From a virus: DNA of 24,851 nt. Positions within the stretch are counted from its first letter, which is position 1. Each line of letters opens with the position of its first letter. The stretch covers positions 1-24,851 of the IMG/VR virus record IMGVR_UViG_3300008450_004754; one strand, written 5' to 3'. The translations under genes were made by a program, and so were the position numbers. The notes below the pieces were generated by a model that saw only the letters and a program-made list of their open reading frames with translations, had not been told where the DNA came from and searched no databases. This document shows, in pieces, positions 1 to 8,012 of this stretch.

Positions 1-18
1 TTACAGTTAGGATTCTAA
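1..18 (+). CDS. C-terminal end of an upstream gene (partial)
   Basis: The first 15 bases read as five codons (L-Q-L-G-F) followed by a TAA stop at 16-18. The last A of that stop is the first base of the next ATG, the TAATG junction seen repeatedly in this phage, so this is probably the tail of a structural gene that begins before the window. Nothing can be said about its function. Confidence 0.45.
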   Translation, partial: LQLGF

Positions 19-2675
19 TGTCAGATACACCAAAAGATTTACAGACTACGCCACAACCTGATACTGATAAAAACTATTTTAATTTTAAGGCTACTGGTTT
101 AAAGATTGATAAAAACTATGCAATTAAATTTCAATGGGTTTATCAAGATGGCACACTAAGCGATTGGTCTCCAGGGTATTTTGTAAATACATCAACAGAG
201 CAAATACCATCTTCTCCATCTGTAGATGTTCCATTAACTTCAACAGGAAACATTCCAGTTACTCTTTCTGTATTTCCAGTAAATGCTAAAAGAGTTGATA
301 TTTATGTAATAGGCGGAATATATGGAACTGGTAAGGTAGTCGACTCATTCCTTGCGGCAGGAACAAAAACAATTTCAATTTCAGACCCAGGTGTTTATCA
401 AGTTCAACTTATTGCAGTTACACCAAGTGGAATTAATGGAACACCTAGCTCTACATTTACAATTACAGTTTCAGCAAGCACAGTTGATACAACTGTTATT
501 CCAGGAGCACCATCTTCAGTAACTGTTGCTGGGTTTAATGATACTTCAGATCCATTGAATAGAACTGGGTATGCAAATATAAACTGGAATGCTGGTAGCG
601 GAGCAAAAGGATATTGGGTAGGATTATGGACAAGCGTTCCAGGATCAACTGATCCAATTAGACAAATTGAGGCAAGTGGAACATCTGTTAGAGTAGACGG
701 ACTAACAGTTGGAGCATCTTATTATTTCCAAGTTAGATCATTTAATACGTTCAATAATCCTTCTGTTTGGGTAGCACCAGTATCAAACTATCCAGTTTTA
801 GTTCCTGGAAACACTACAGCTCCTGGAGCAGTTACAATATCTGGAAGCGGTACCCCAAGAAGCATAGTTGTTTCGTGGACCGAGCCAGCAACTGCTGCTA
901 ATCTAGTTACATCTGGTGGATACTATGTTGCAAAATTATATACAAATGCTGCTGGATCTGGAACTCCTTTAGAAACAAGAACTTGTTTTTCAAACTCAGC
1001 AACCTTTGCAGGTTTAACTACTGGAACTTCTTATTACGTTACAGTTCAGCCTTATACAGCAGGAGCTAGCCCAGTAGCTGGAACATTGTCTGATGTATTT
1101 GGACCATTAATTCCTACAGCAGTTGAACCTCCAGATATTCAAGCAGATTTTATTTTAGCTAATAATCAATTTCAAGTCGGTGGAACAAGCGGAGCTAATG
1201 ATATTCATTTAAGCGCTTATACAAAAACAGTTGGTGGCCAATCTACAAAAGGAAGAATTTATATTGGTGGGCCAGAGACAAGTAGTAGCGATGCGGTAGG
1301 GCTTTACAATTCTTCTGGAACTCCATTTTATGCAGACAATCTAGGAAGATTCTCCCTTGGAGATAAGCTAACGTGGAGCGGTAGTGCATTAGATGTTAAA
1401 GGAACAATTGATGTAACTGGAGCTAGCACATTTTCAAGTTATGTAATTGCTGGAGCAACAAACTCAACATTTATAGGTATTGGATATCAAGTACCATATA
1501 GACTTTCAAGCGTACTACAAACTGGCGCAAACGCTATAAACGGAATTGTGCTTAATAGTAGTGGTTCAGTTGCAAACAGCGATTGGATAAAATCTGATGG
1601 AACATTTAGGCTTGCAAATGGCGCTCTTAAATTTTCTGGTGGACTTTTAGAAGCAACTGGAACAATTTCTGCAACATCTCTTTCTGCAAATGCTAGTATA
1701 GATTCTCCTCTTATTACTGGCGGAACATATAGAACATCAACAACTGTAGGAAATGGTTCTACTGCTGGAATTAAGATAGATACAAGCGGTATATACGGAT
1801 ATACTGCCTCATCTTCTACTCCTAATTTTTCAGTAAGCAACACTGGTATATTGACAGCAAATGCTGGTAATATCGGAAACTGGGTTATTAATTCTGGAAA
1901 GCTTGCAAGTTCTTCTGGAGCATCTCCATCAATTGAATTAGACCCACTAACCCCACAAATTGTTGTAAGAGGTAGTGGTTCATATGCTGGATACAACTTA
2001 ACAATTGCACCTCCAACTGGAATAACTGCAGGATCTACATTTTCTGTAACGCCAGCTGGATATTTAAGTTCAACCAGTGGAAGTATTGCTGGGTGGAACG
2101 TAACTTCATCTTCAATATCTAAAGCTTCATCTTATGTCGACGTATTTGGATCTACTTCAACACTAACAACAACACTAGGTTCTGATGCCAAGATAACTGT
2201 AAGTAGCACAAATGCACCCTACGGCTATGTTAATTTAGGAATTGATTCTGCAATAGTAACAGAAAATGCTAACCAAAAGGTTGAACTTGGTCCAAACGGA
2301 TTGGGTTTTGTAAATAAAACTCTTAATCTTGGGGTTCAAAGTGGTTATATGAGAATGTGGACAAACTCTGGAGATGGTGATTTTAATATATACTGGGATG
2401 GCTGGAGAACCGATCCGTCTTCTTATCCAGGAGCTGTTTCAGAAACTTATGCACCATTTCAATGGAGATGGTTAAATTATTCTACATCAGCAGAAAGACT
2501 CACGCATATTGCATCAATTACCTATGATACAAGCCCGCAAAGTTTAAGGCCTCTAGTTGTTGATACAGATGGAAGACAATACTTGGGTGCAAACTCATAT
2601 TTTTCAACAACACAAACAACAACACCATCATCTGGCACAGGGTCAAATGGTGATCTTTTTTATAGTACAGCGTGA
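18..2675 (+). CDS. Large tail/fibre protein with fibronectin type III domains
   Basis: An 885-residue, Ser/Thr/Gly-rich, low-charge protein. An N-terminal beta-rich region (about 1-155) is followed by two fibronectin-III-like modules, about 165-262 and 270-368, each opening with a Pro-Gly-Ala type linker and holding SYYFQVR or SYYVTVQ strands. From about 375 the sequence becomes a long beta-repeat region (for example FSLGDKLTWSG and ALDVKGTIDV near 445-470), which resembles the C-terminal parts of host-specificity and tail-tip proteins. The C-terminal ~150 residues are Trp/Tyr-rich. No signal peptide or membrane segment is present. AGGA at 9-12 precedes the ATG. By composition and position it is a virion tail, baseplate or fibre component likely to touch the host surface; the exact place in the virion is inferred. 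Confidence 0.8.
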   Translation: MSDTPKDLQTTPQPDTDKNYFNFKATGLKIDKNYAIKFQWVYQDGTLSDWSPGYFVNTSTEQIPSSPSVDVPLTSTGNIPVTLSVFPVNAKRVDIYVIGGIYGTGKVVDSFLAAGTKTISISDPGVYQVQLIAVTPSGINGTPSSTFTITVSASTVDTTVIPGAPSSVTVAGFNDTSDPLNRTGYANINWNAGSGAKGYWVGLWTSVPGSTDPIRQIEASGTSVRVDGLTVGASYYFQVRSFNTFNNPSVWVAPVSNYPVLVPGNTTAPGAVTISGSGTPRSIVVSWTEPATAANLVTSGGYYVAKLYTNAAGSGTPLETRTCFSNSATFAGLTTGTSYYVTVQPYTAGASPVAGTLSDVFGPLIPTAVEPPDIQADFILANNQFQVGGTSGANDIHLSAYTKTVGGQSTKGRIYIGGPETSSSDAVGLYNSSGTPFYADNLGRFSLGDKLTWSGSALDVKGTIDVTGASTFSSYVIAGATNSTFIGIGYQVPYRLSSVLQTGANAINGIVLNSSGSVANSDWIKSDGTFRLANGALKFSGGLLEATGTISATSLSANASIDSPLITGGTYRTSTTVGNGSTAGIKIDTSGIYGYTASSSTPNFSVSNTGILTANAGNIGNWVINSGKLASSSGASPSIELDPLTPQIVVRGSGSYAGYNLTIAPPTGITAGSTFSVTPAGYLSSTSGSIAGWNVTSSSISKASSYVDVFGSTSTLTTTLGSDAKITVSSTNAPYGYVNLGIDSAIVTENANQKVELGPNGLGFVNKTLNLGVQSGYMRMWTNSGDGDFNIYWDGWRTDPSSYPGAVSETYAPFQWRWLNYSTSAERLTHIASITYDTSPQSLRPLVVDTDGRQYLGANSYFSTTQTTTPSSGTGSNGDLFYSTA

Positions 2676-2680
2676 TATAA

Positions 2681-5083
2681 ATGCCTAGTATATGGAGAAA
2701 AACTGGCGGAAGCTGGGTTAAGCTTAAAACTGTTTATAGAAAAACAGGCGGATCTTGGCAGTCAGTAAAACGTGTATGGCGTAAGTCAGAAGGAACATGG
2801 CGATTAGTATTTCTTCAATCTATAACGCCATCTATTGCACAACAAGTTACTGTAACCATGACAACTGGAACTACTCAACTAAAAACACTAGTTGGAAGAC
2901 TTTATAGATGGAGCGACGCAACTTCTGTTTCATATCAGTTTACAAAAAGCACAAATGGAATTAGTTTTTCAAATATATCTGGAGCTTCAGGAACATCAAC
3001 AAATCCTGCAAGCGGTTTAAGTAATACGCTAGATCAATATACTCTAGTTCAAGCAGATGTTGCTGCAAATACTACAAATTATTATCAATATGTGTCAAGG
3101 GCATCTAACTCAACATATGGAACAGAGCAAACATCTGCTTCAGATTACATAACATTAGAGGCTCCTAGAGATCTTACTTTAAGCGCTACATCTAATTCTA
3201 CATCAGTAACTGTTTCTTGGACAAATGATACTCATTCTGGAAGGTATGAATATCAATATAAACTAGGTACGAGTTCTACATGGAACTCATCGTCTTTTAT
3301 TTCACCAGGAACAACTACAACAAACTTTACAATATCAAGCTTATCAAACAGTACTTCATATGATTTTAGAGTTCGTGGTTGGACTGGTACTAGTAATAAT
3401 TATGGATATTATGGAAACTGGAACTCGATAACTAAAAGTACAACTGGACTGCAGGCCCCAAATGCCCCAACTGGTTTATACGGAGATCTTGTAGGAACAG
3501 ATTCATTTTTCTTAGGATGGACAGCTTCTGTAACCGATTCTACGCATGACGCACCAACATCATACGATTACGGAGTTAGCACAAGTAACACTACTGCTCC
3601 AGCAACATTACTAACTGGAACTACTGGATCTGATGCACATCCAAGCAATAATCAATATAAAAATGTTCTTATTGAGAATACTGATTTATATCAACTAATT
3701 GATGAGTTAACTCCTAATACAGATTATTACGCCTGGGTAAGAGGAAAAAATAGTGCAGGAAATTCTTCTTGGGCGGTGTCTGCAAAAATTACTACAGATC
3801 CATTAAAGCCTCCAAATAATATTACTGGGCTTACTCATGACTCTGCATCAGCAGGCAAAAATTCTTTAAAATTTACATTTACTGCTCCAGCTGAAGATAC
3901 AACGCATGATTTAGCTCTTACATATAGATATTCATATAATACTACGAATGTTGCTCCGACTGGCACTGGAGACTATGAAACTTTAGATAATACTGCTTCT
4001 ATTACAATTGGTGGGTCTCTTCTTCCATTAACCGCAAATACTACTTATTATATATTTATAAAAGCTAAAAATAACGATGGCTTGTCAAGCAGTTGGGTTT
4101 CAGCAAGTGGAAAAACTTTAGCTGATTTAAATCCTCCAACTCAAGCTACTGGGTTAACCGTAACAAATAGATCTCCAAGTGGATTTGATTTTAGTTGGAC
4201 TGCAAATGGCGGTACCGCAACAAGTTTTAAAGTTGCATATAATACAACTGGTGTAACTCCTACACTAGACGGTTTTGAAGAAGGAAAATGGTATGACCCA
4301 TTATCAGCTTCAACATCTTACAGGTTTCAAGCACTGAACGCTAACACAACATATTATGCATATGTTAAAGGATATAATGATGACGGAACTGCGACAGCGG
4401 CAAGATCTGGAACAATAACTACTTTAGCAGCACCAGTTGTTTCTAATCCAACATGGTCTTCTAATGCTACTACTGGTAATTTTCAAAGAAGCAATTACTC
4501 TCAACTTACAACTCAAAAAAGTAGAACTACCTCAGTTATTACTGTCTATAAAAATGATGCTGGGGATACTACTACAAACCCAGGTAACTTAGCAACTCAA
4601 TATAGTACAACAAACAACACTTCAGTTACTTTAGCAAATTTAGCAACCCCATATGATGGAACAAGAACTGTAAGCGGAGCTTTTTCAAATAGAATTACAG
4701 CAAACGTAACTAGCTCTACAAGCCAGGCACTAACCAATGATATAGATGGAACCATTACTGGTAATACCAGATTAAGGTGGGGTTTTGATGATGGAACATT
4801 TACATCTTCAGGAAGTGGAACATATGCAGCAATTACAAATGAAGGAGTTGAATATGAAATATATGACACTCCAACTGGTGGCTCTCCAATAAAAACTGGT
4901 CAATACGATTATGATTTTACTTTAGACAGCCCAACCGTAAATGGAACATCTTATTATCACGTATTTTTATCTGGAAGAGACGGAATAGATAATAATGCGG
5001 CTCCAAAGTATATGAGAATTAGAGCATATGTTACAGACTATGATGGTAAATATTATTATGCTACTTTTAGTGGGAGAATCTAA
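2681..5083 (+). CDS. Fibronectin-III-rich tail protein with N-terminal Trp repeats
   Basis: An 800-residue protein. Residues 4-44 hold three tandem copies of a roughly 14-residue basic unit of the form (W/Y)RK-x-x-G-(S/T)-W. After a spacer come about four fibronectin-III-like modules (about 160-255, 258-372, 377-482, 486-585), each starting at a Pro-rich linker and carrying paired Tyr motifs such as TTYYIFIKA and TTYYAYVKG. A beta-rich C-terminus of about 200 residues follows. The gene starts five bases after the previous stop. Fn3 arrays are common on phage tail surfaces and are thought to help weak binding to cell-surface carbohydrate; here that is inference. The next gene starts in a TAATG overlap. 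Confidence 0.78.
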   Translation: MPSIWRKTGGSWVKLKTVYRKTGGSWQSVKRVWRKSEGTWRLVFLQSITPSIAQQVTVTMTTGTTQLKTLVGRLYRWSDATSVSYQFTKSTNGISFSNISGASGTSTNPASGLSNTLDQYTLVQADVAANTTNYYQYVSRASNSTYGTEQTSASDYITLEAPRDLTLSATSNSTSVTVSWTNDTHSGRYEYQYKLGTSSTWNSSSFISPGTTTTNFTISSLSNSTSYDFRVRGWTGTSNNYGYYGNWNSITKSTTGLQAPNAPTGLYGDLVGTDSFFLGWTASVTDSTHDAPTSYDYGVSTSNTTAPATLLTGTTGSDAHPSNNQYKNVLIENTDLYQLIDELTPNTDYYAWVRGKNSAGNSSWAVSAKITTDPLKPPNNITGLTHDSASAGKNSLKFTFTAPAEDTTHDLALTYRYSYNTTNVAPTGTGDYETLDNTASITIGGSLLPLTANTTYYIFIKAKNNDGLSSSWVSASGKTLADLNPPTQATGLTVTNRSPSGFDFSWTANGGTATSFKVAYNTTGVTPTLDGFEEGKWYDPLSASTSYRFQALNANTTYYAYVKGYNDDGTATAARSGTITTLAAPVVSNPTWSSNATTGNFQRSNYSQLTTQKSRTTSVITVYKNDAGDTTTNPGNLATQYSTTNNTSVTLANLATPYDGTRTVSGAFSNRITANVTSSTSQALTNDIDGTITGNTRLRWGFDDGTFTSSGSGTYAAITNEGVEYEIYDTPTGGSPIKTGQYDYDFTLDSPTVNGTSYYHVFLSGRDGIDNNAAPKYMRIRAYVTDYDGKYYYATFSGRI

Positions 5084-5319
5084 TGAGTTTTATAAAAGTA
5101 GAAAAAATGAATATTTGCAAAAATAGACTAAATGAATTAAAAGAAGAAAAGCGAATAATTATTGAAAAATTAAAAGAAAGTGCAGATCCTAATAGTCCAG
5201 GAGACTATACGGATGCAGAATCTTTAATTAAATATAGAGAAATAAATGATAGAATTAATGCTGTTATGGATGCCATAAAGGTATTGCAAGGCATTGATAG
5301 TAATGATATAATACAATAG
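5083..5319 (+). CDS. Small coiled-coil protein (78 aa)
   Basis: Helical, charged protein: a Lys/Glu-rich first half (ELKEEKR and IEKLKES runs), a central loop near 36-42, and a second helix with heptad-like spacing (INDRINAVMDAIKVL). No known domain recognised. It starts in a TAATG overlap with the preceding tail gene and is first of three small coiled-coil genes between the large tail proteins and the fibre-tip-like gene. This suggests a structural, assembly or chaperone role. Its last codons also contain a promoter-like sequence for the next gene. Confidence 0.65.
   Translation: MSFIKVEKMNICKNRLNELKEEKRIIIEKLKESADPNSPGDYTDAESLIKYREINDRINAVMDAIKVLQGIDSNDIIQ
5284..5312 (+). promoter_or_regulatory. 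Candidate sigma70-type promoter with extended -10
   Basis: TTGCAA (5284-5289), a 17-base spacer, then TATAAT (5307-5312) preceded by TGA (extended -10). It lies inside the last codons of the 78-residue gene. The predicted start near 5319 is just upstream of a strong AGGAGG and the ATG at 5330. Because it overlaps coding sequence in an AT-rich genome, chance is possible. Confidence 0.45.
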
Positions 5320-5329
5320 GAGGAAACAA

Positions 5330-5548
5330 ATGACTTATCAACTAACAAATGAAGAAAAAATATCTATTATAAACCAACATTTAAAAAATCTTAGTTTAAG
5401 TAGATATAGTATTGAAATTGGTAAAATGGAGGCTGCTGCTGTGCTCACACCTGAGCAATTGGCTGGAACCTCATATGATTCCCAGTTACAAGAAATTGAT
5501 TTAAAAATATCTGCTCTAACAACAGAGTTAACAGAACTATCCGAATAG
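5330..5548 (+). CDS. Small helical/coiled-coil protein (72 aa)
   Basis: Two predicted helices separated by a short Pro/Gly loop (LTPEQLAGTSY, about 38-48). The C-terminal helix has clear heptads (LQEIDLKISALTTELTEL). No enzyme motif. The Shine-Dalgarno AGGAGG is among the strongest in the window, so this product may be made in larger amounts than its neighbours. Its place among tail genes suggests a structural or assembly role; the family is not recognised by name. Confidence 0.7.
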   Translation: MTYQLTNEEKISIINQHLKNLSLSRYSIEIGKMEAAAVLTPEQLAGTSYDSQLQEIDLKISALTTELTELSE

Positions 5549-5555
5549 GAACAAG

Positions 5556-5741
5556 ATGGCAGAAAAAGCAGAATTAATTATAACAGCCCTACAACAGCGC
5601 ATTGGAGAAATTGTATCTAGCTATGAAACTCAAATTGCAATACTTAGGGCAGAAATTACAAAGCTTATGGAAGAGGAAGAGGCAAAGATTGAAGCTGTTG
5701 AGGACTACGAAGAGCACCTTAGCAATATCGTCTCCGACTAA
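5556..5741 (+). CDS. Coiled-coil protein, possible 5' half of a frameshifted gene
   Basis: A 61-residue acidic coiled coil (heptads such as IAILRAEITKLMEEEEAKIEAV) ending at a TAA at 5739-5741. GGAAC precedes the ATG. The next gene's frame (+1) is open across the final ~140 bases, and its conserved-looking domain begins right after this stop, with no ATG near it. Either this is a separate small protein, or its ribosomes shift +1 near the end to make a 176-residue fusion. A one-base error in the assembly would look the same. Confidence 0.6.
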   Translation: MAEKAELIITALQQRIGEIVSSYETQIAILRAEITKLMEEEEAKIEAVEDYEEHLSNIVSD

Positions 5742-6087
5742 TTTCCCTTCGGGTATCGCTGTTAAAACAGATAAAGATACATATTGGATTAAAGATGGTA
5801 AAAGGTATAGACTTATTTCTGATAGGGCCGCAGTGTCTTGGTCATTTACAACAGTAAATGCAACTGAGACGGCTTTAACAGGTTTTAAGGTTGCTGGTAA
5901 ACTAGGCTTTAGAGACGGAGCCTTGATCAAGAACATAGCAGATGGTAAAATATATCTAGTATCACAAAATAAGCTAAGACACATTGTGGACCCAGATTCG
6001 TTTACCAAGTACGGCTTGGACAGATCTAAGGTAATAGAAGTATCTGAGGCGGAAGTCTCAGCACACGATTTAGGAGAAAAACTATAA
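5689..6087 (+). CDS. Repeat-domain structural protein, start uncertain
   Basis: The believable part runs from about 5740 to the stop at 6085-6087. It holds two related units: GIAVKTDKDTYWIKDGKRYR near its start and DGALIKNIADGKIYLVSQNK further on, followed by HIVDPDSFTKYGLDRSKVIEVSEAE. That pattern (small hydrophobic strand, 'G-x-x-Y-x-(I/V)-x-x-(G/N)-K', then 'PD..F...G.....V..V...E') recurs in phage and bacterial surface proteins, probably as beta-repeat units. There is no ATG close to the domain. I chose TTG at 5689 because GAGG at 5679-5682 sits six bases before it. An upstream ATG at 5602 gives a very basic tail that looks like out-of-frame translation. A +1 frameshift from the preceding coiled coil is the other option. 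Confidence 0.5.
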   Translation: MKLLRTTKSTLAISSPTNFPSGIAVKTDKDTYWIKDGKRYRLISDRAAVSWSFTTVNATETALTGFKVAGKLGFRDGALIKNIADGKIYLVSQNKLRHIVDPDSFTKYGLDRSKVIEVSEAEVSAHDLGEKL

Positions 6088-6521
6088 TGGCATTTGTTGA
6101 TGGAGAACCGTTAGACGCATCAAAGCTTGGTGACCTTGAATTAAAGGTTAATAACCTTGCTGCAAAGATTCCGCAAATTGGTGCTTCAACTACTAATATT
6201 AGTATTACTGGTGCACAAAATAGTACTACTGCTCAACCACAGGCTACCGTTCAGCCAATGATTCAGGCTGAAAACTCTATCGAGTGGCTTCTTGTTCCAG
6301 GAAAAGTAAATGAACTCCCTATTAAATTCAAAAGCGATTTCCCTAAAACCCCTGTAGTTGTTGTTGGAAGCAGAATGTCTAGAACATCAGAAACATGGCA
6401 CCCAGGAATTAATGTTGCAACTCAGTCAACAAATACCAGCGGGTTTACAGCAATATGCTATATGCCAACAAGCGCAAAACAACATAAAGTTTGGTTAAAC
6501 TATATAGCAATAGCCTATTGA
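6087..6521 (+). CDS. Putative fibre-tip / receptor-binding protein
   Basis: A 144-residue protein. The N-terminus (DGEPLDASKLGDLELKVNNL) has the short helical form used to attach or trimerise fibres. A Ser/Thr/Gln linker (about 40-62) follows, then a beta domain (about 64-144) with the spaced pattern VNELPIKFKSDFPKTPVVVVGS, GFTAICY and a final HKVWLNYIAIAY. The 'F-P-x-x-P-V-V ... G-F ... W-x-x-Y-I-A' arrangement resembles H-type-lectin-like sandwiches at fibre tips; this is a resemblance by eye only. It starts in a TAATG overlap and is the last gene of the structural run, ending inside the next promoter. Confidence 0.6.
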   Translation: MAFVDGEPLDASKLGDLELKVNNLAAKIPQIGASTTNISITGAQNSTTAQPQATVQPMIQAENSIEWLLVPGKVNELPIKFKSDFPKTPVVVVGSRMSRTSETWHPGINVATQSTNTSGFTAICYMPTSAKQHKVWLNYIAIAY

Positions 6522-6545
6522 CAGGCTAGCAATATATGCTACAAT
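6518..6545 (+). promoter_or_regulatory. Near-consensus promoter at the start of the replication module
   Basis: TTGACA (6518-6523), a 16-base spacer, TGC extended element and TACAAT (6540-6545). The TGA stop of the preceding gene (6519-6521) is part of the -35 box. Predicted start about 6552. It is the best -35/-10 pair in the window, at the junction of structural and replication genes. Confidence 0.7.
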
Positions 6546-6558
6546 TTCTATAACATCT

Positions 6559-6583
6559 AAGTCACGACTCCGTGACTTTTTTT
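6559..6583 (+). terminator. Rho-independent terminator
   Basis: Arms AAGTCACG (6559-6566) and CGTGACTT (6571-6578) pair perfectly over 8 bp around a 4-base loop, followed by further T's to 6583. It works on the + strand only, since the other side lacks a T tract. It can end the structural transcript, but it also lies about 8 bases after the predicted start of the promoter just upstream. Confidence 0.8.
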
Positions 6584-6598
6584 ACGCAAGGAAAATTA

Positions 6599-7399
6599 AT
6601 GTCAAACGATTTGAAATGGATGCTATCGTCCGATCAGCAATTCCCGTATCAGGATGATAAGGCCATTGAGCTATGGTTTAAGGTAATGAAGTGGTTTAAG
6701 CCAGATGTTGTCGACTACCTTGGGGATACAGATGATCAGGCTTGTTATAGCAAGTATACAGAAGGTCGCTCAGCAGAGTTTATGAACCTTCATAAAACAG
6801 ATAGCAAAGATTTAATTGTGCCTATGATGCGACACGAGGCAAAGGGCGCAAGAGATTTTTATACAAAGACTCGTGACATGCTTCCAGATGCCCAGCTATT
6901 CTCAGCACTTGGAAATCATGATGTTCGTATCTTTAACTATGTTGATGCAAAACTTCCAGATTATATTAATGAAGTAACACCAGAAGCATTATGGTCGCTA
7001 GATTCATTAGGCTACGAATATATTTATTATAATGAACTTCCTAAGCGCCGTTTCGGAGACATTCACGTTCACCACGGGCTATCTATTGCAGCAACAGGTT
7101 CTGCAAGAAAAGATATGGAAGATATGCAGATCTCTTTAATTAGAGGACACTCACACCGAATTGCTTCACATATGGTAACATATGAGTTAAGAAATAATGG
7201 TGAGGGGGAAACTCTACGTGGCTATGAAATTGGACATATGTGCGATGAAAAGAGTGACGGAATGAAGTATACTCAGCATCATGATTGGCAAAAGGGATTT
7301 GCCGTTGCCCATATTGTAAATGATTATCCTCACATTCAAATGATTCATATTTCTCCAGACTATACATGCGTTGTGGATGGAAAGCTATTCTCCGTATGA
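6599..7399 (+). CDS. Calcineurin-like metallophosphoesterase
   Basis: Predicted dinuclear-metal phosphoesterase of 266 residues. Motifs appear in family order: D12-x-Q14 (first motif, usually D-x-H), GDTDD (41-45), GNHD (104-107), HVHHG (155-159) and RGHSH (181-185). Only the first motif departs, with Gln for His. The family covers protein phosphatases, nucleases and nucleotide phosphodiesterases, and the substrate cannot be read here. The ATG at 6599 is chosen over an in-frame ATG at 6572, which falls inside the terminator hairpin; AAGGA sits six bases before 6599. It is first in the replication module and the next gene overlaps its stop. Confidence 0.85.
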   Translation: MSNDLKWMLSSDQQFPYQDDKAIELWFKVMKWFKPDVVDYLGDTDDQACYSKYTEGRSAEFMNLHKTDSKDLIVPMMRHEAKGARDFYTKTRDMLPDAQLFSALGNHDVRIFNYVDAKLPDYINEVTPEALWSLDSLGYEYIYYNELPKRRFGDIHVHHGLSIAATGSARKDMEDMQISLIRGHSHRIASHMVTYELRNNGEGETLRGYEIGHMCDEKSDGMKYTQHHDWQKGFAVAHIVNDYPHIQMIHISPDYTCVVDGKLFSV

Positions 7400-7584
7400 T
7401 GAAATGTCAAAGATGTAATGGTAGAGTTTTTATTGACAGAGTATTCTCTCAAAAATTACACACAGAATTGTTTTGCATTCTATGCGGAAAGCGTTGGATG
7501 ATCAATAAGGAAACGAATGCGTTTGGTAAATGGCTAGAAAAAACAGACAGGGATTACGCAAAAAGTTCTTCTATTTCTTCCTAA
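7396..7584 (+). CDS. Small zinc-ribbon protein
   Basis: About 62 residues with two Cys knuckles, CQRC near the N-terminus and CILC about 25 residues later, followed by GKRW: a compact Cys4 zinc ribbon. The start ATGATG at 7396/7399 overlaps the stop of the phosphoesterase; an upstream in-frame ATG at 7366 lies well inside that gene and is not preferred. Such ribbons can bind nucleic acid or protein; the role is unknown. Its 3' end overlaps the next gene by 55 bases. Confidence 0.65.
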   Translation: MMKCQRCNGRVFIDRVFSQKLHTELFCILCGKRWMINKETNAFGKWLEKTDRDYAKSSSISS

Positions 7585-8012
7585 ACGGAAAGATCCATAA
7601 GGTTCTTAAAGCTTCTAGGGCAAAAGATGAAATAATTGCTTGGTGTTATCCAGACAAAAAGCGTGTGATGTATTCTTATTCTCAGGTTGAAAAGAGCATG
7701 GAGAAAGCTTACAGCATTATTGAGACTGGTGAAATATTAGGTAGACATAGAGTAACAATAGAAGAATATATTCTGCAGGGTAAAATTAAAAAGCCTCAGA
7801 AAGTTTATCCTATTAGTAATCCAGATAGTACATGGTCTAGATATATGCTAAGCGAATCGGACATTTTGGACATTCATCAATTTATTATTGATGCTGGTCA
7901 TATTAGGGATCTTCCATCACGCTCAGAATTACAGGCTCTTCTCAAACACAACTTAATATTGTATACTAAGACCGTTGACGGTTCGTTTGTACCTGTCTGG
8001 AAGGCGGAATAA
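7530..8012 (+). CDS. Putative helix-turn-helix (excisionase/MerR-like) DNA-binding protein
   Basis: 160 residues. A basic N-terminus (ARKNRQGLRKKF) leads to a short beta region. A segment around 68-90 (YSIIETGEILGRHRVTIEEYILQGKI) has the layout of a winged-helix HTH: 'x-tx-x-A/G-x-x-L-G-x-x-x-x-T/V-x-x-x-x-x-x-G'. The C-terminal part (about 110-160) is helical. It may regulate transcription or act in replication. The overlap with the preceding zinc ribbon and a weak ribosome site suggest coupled translation. HTH assignment is by pattern only. Confidence 0.55.
   Translation: MARKNRQGLRKKFFYFFLNGKIHKVLKASRAKDEIIAWCYPDKKRVMYSYSQVEKSMEKAYSIIETGEILGRHRVTIEEYILQGKIKKPQKVYPISNPDSTWSRYMLSESDILDIHQFIIDAGHIRDLPSRSELQALLKHNLILYTKTVDGSFVPVWKAE

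Noticed and set aside
1487-1996. 169-codon open frame on the - strand inside the first tail gene
   Set aside because: It mirrors the codon pattern of the + strand gene, has no ribosome site, and no gene in the window runs on the - strand. The same applies to the - strand frames at 4597-4869, 5589-6008, 10707-11114, 13482-13920, 16947-17287, 22211-22420, 22968-23279 and 23897-24304.
3930-4385. TATAAT matches inside the Fn3 tail gene
   Set aside because: They come from Tyr-Asn codons in repeated domains (TAT AAT), lack TGn or -35 partners, and are expected by chance in AT-rich coding DNA.
18-6521. Diversity-generating retroelement in the fibre genes
   Set aside because: No reverse transcriptase gene and no template/variable repeat pair was noticed in the window.
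6572-6598. Longer start for the phosphoesterase
   Set aside because: The ATG lies inside the terminator hairpin and lacks a Shine-Dalgarno; ATG 6599 has AAGGA at good spacing.
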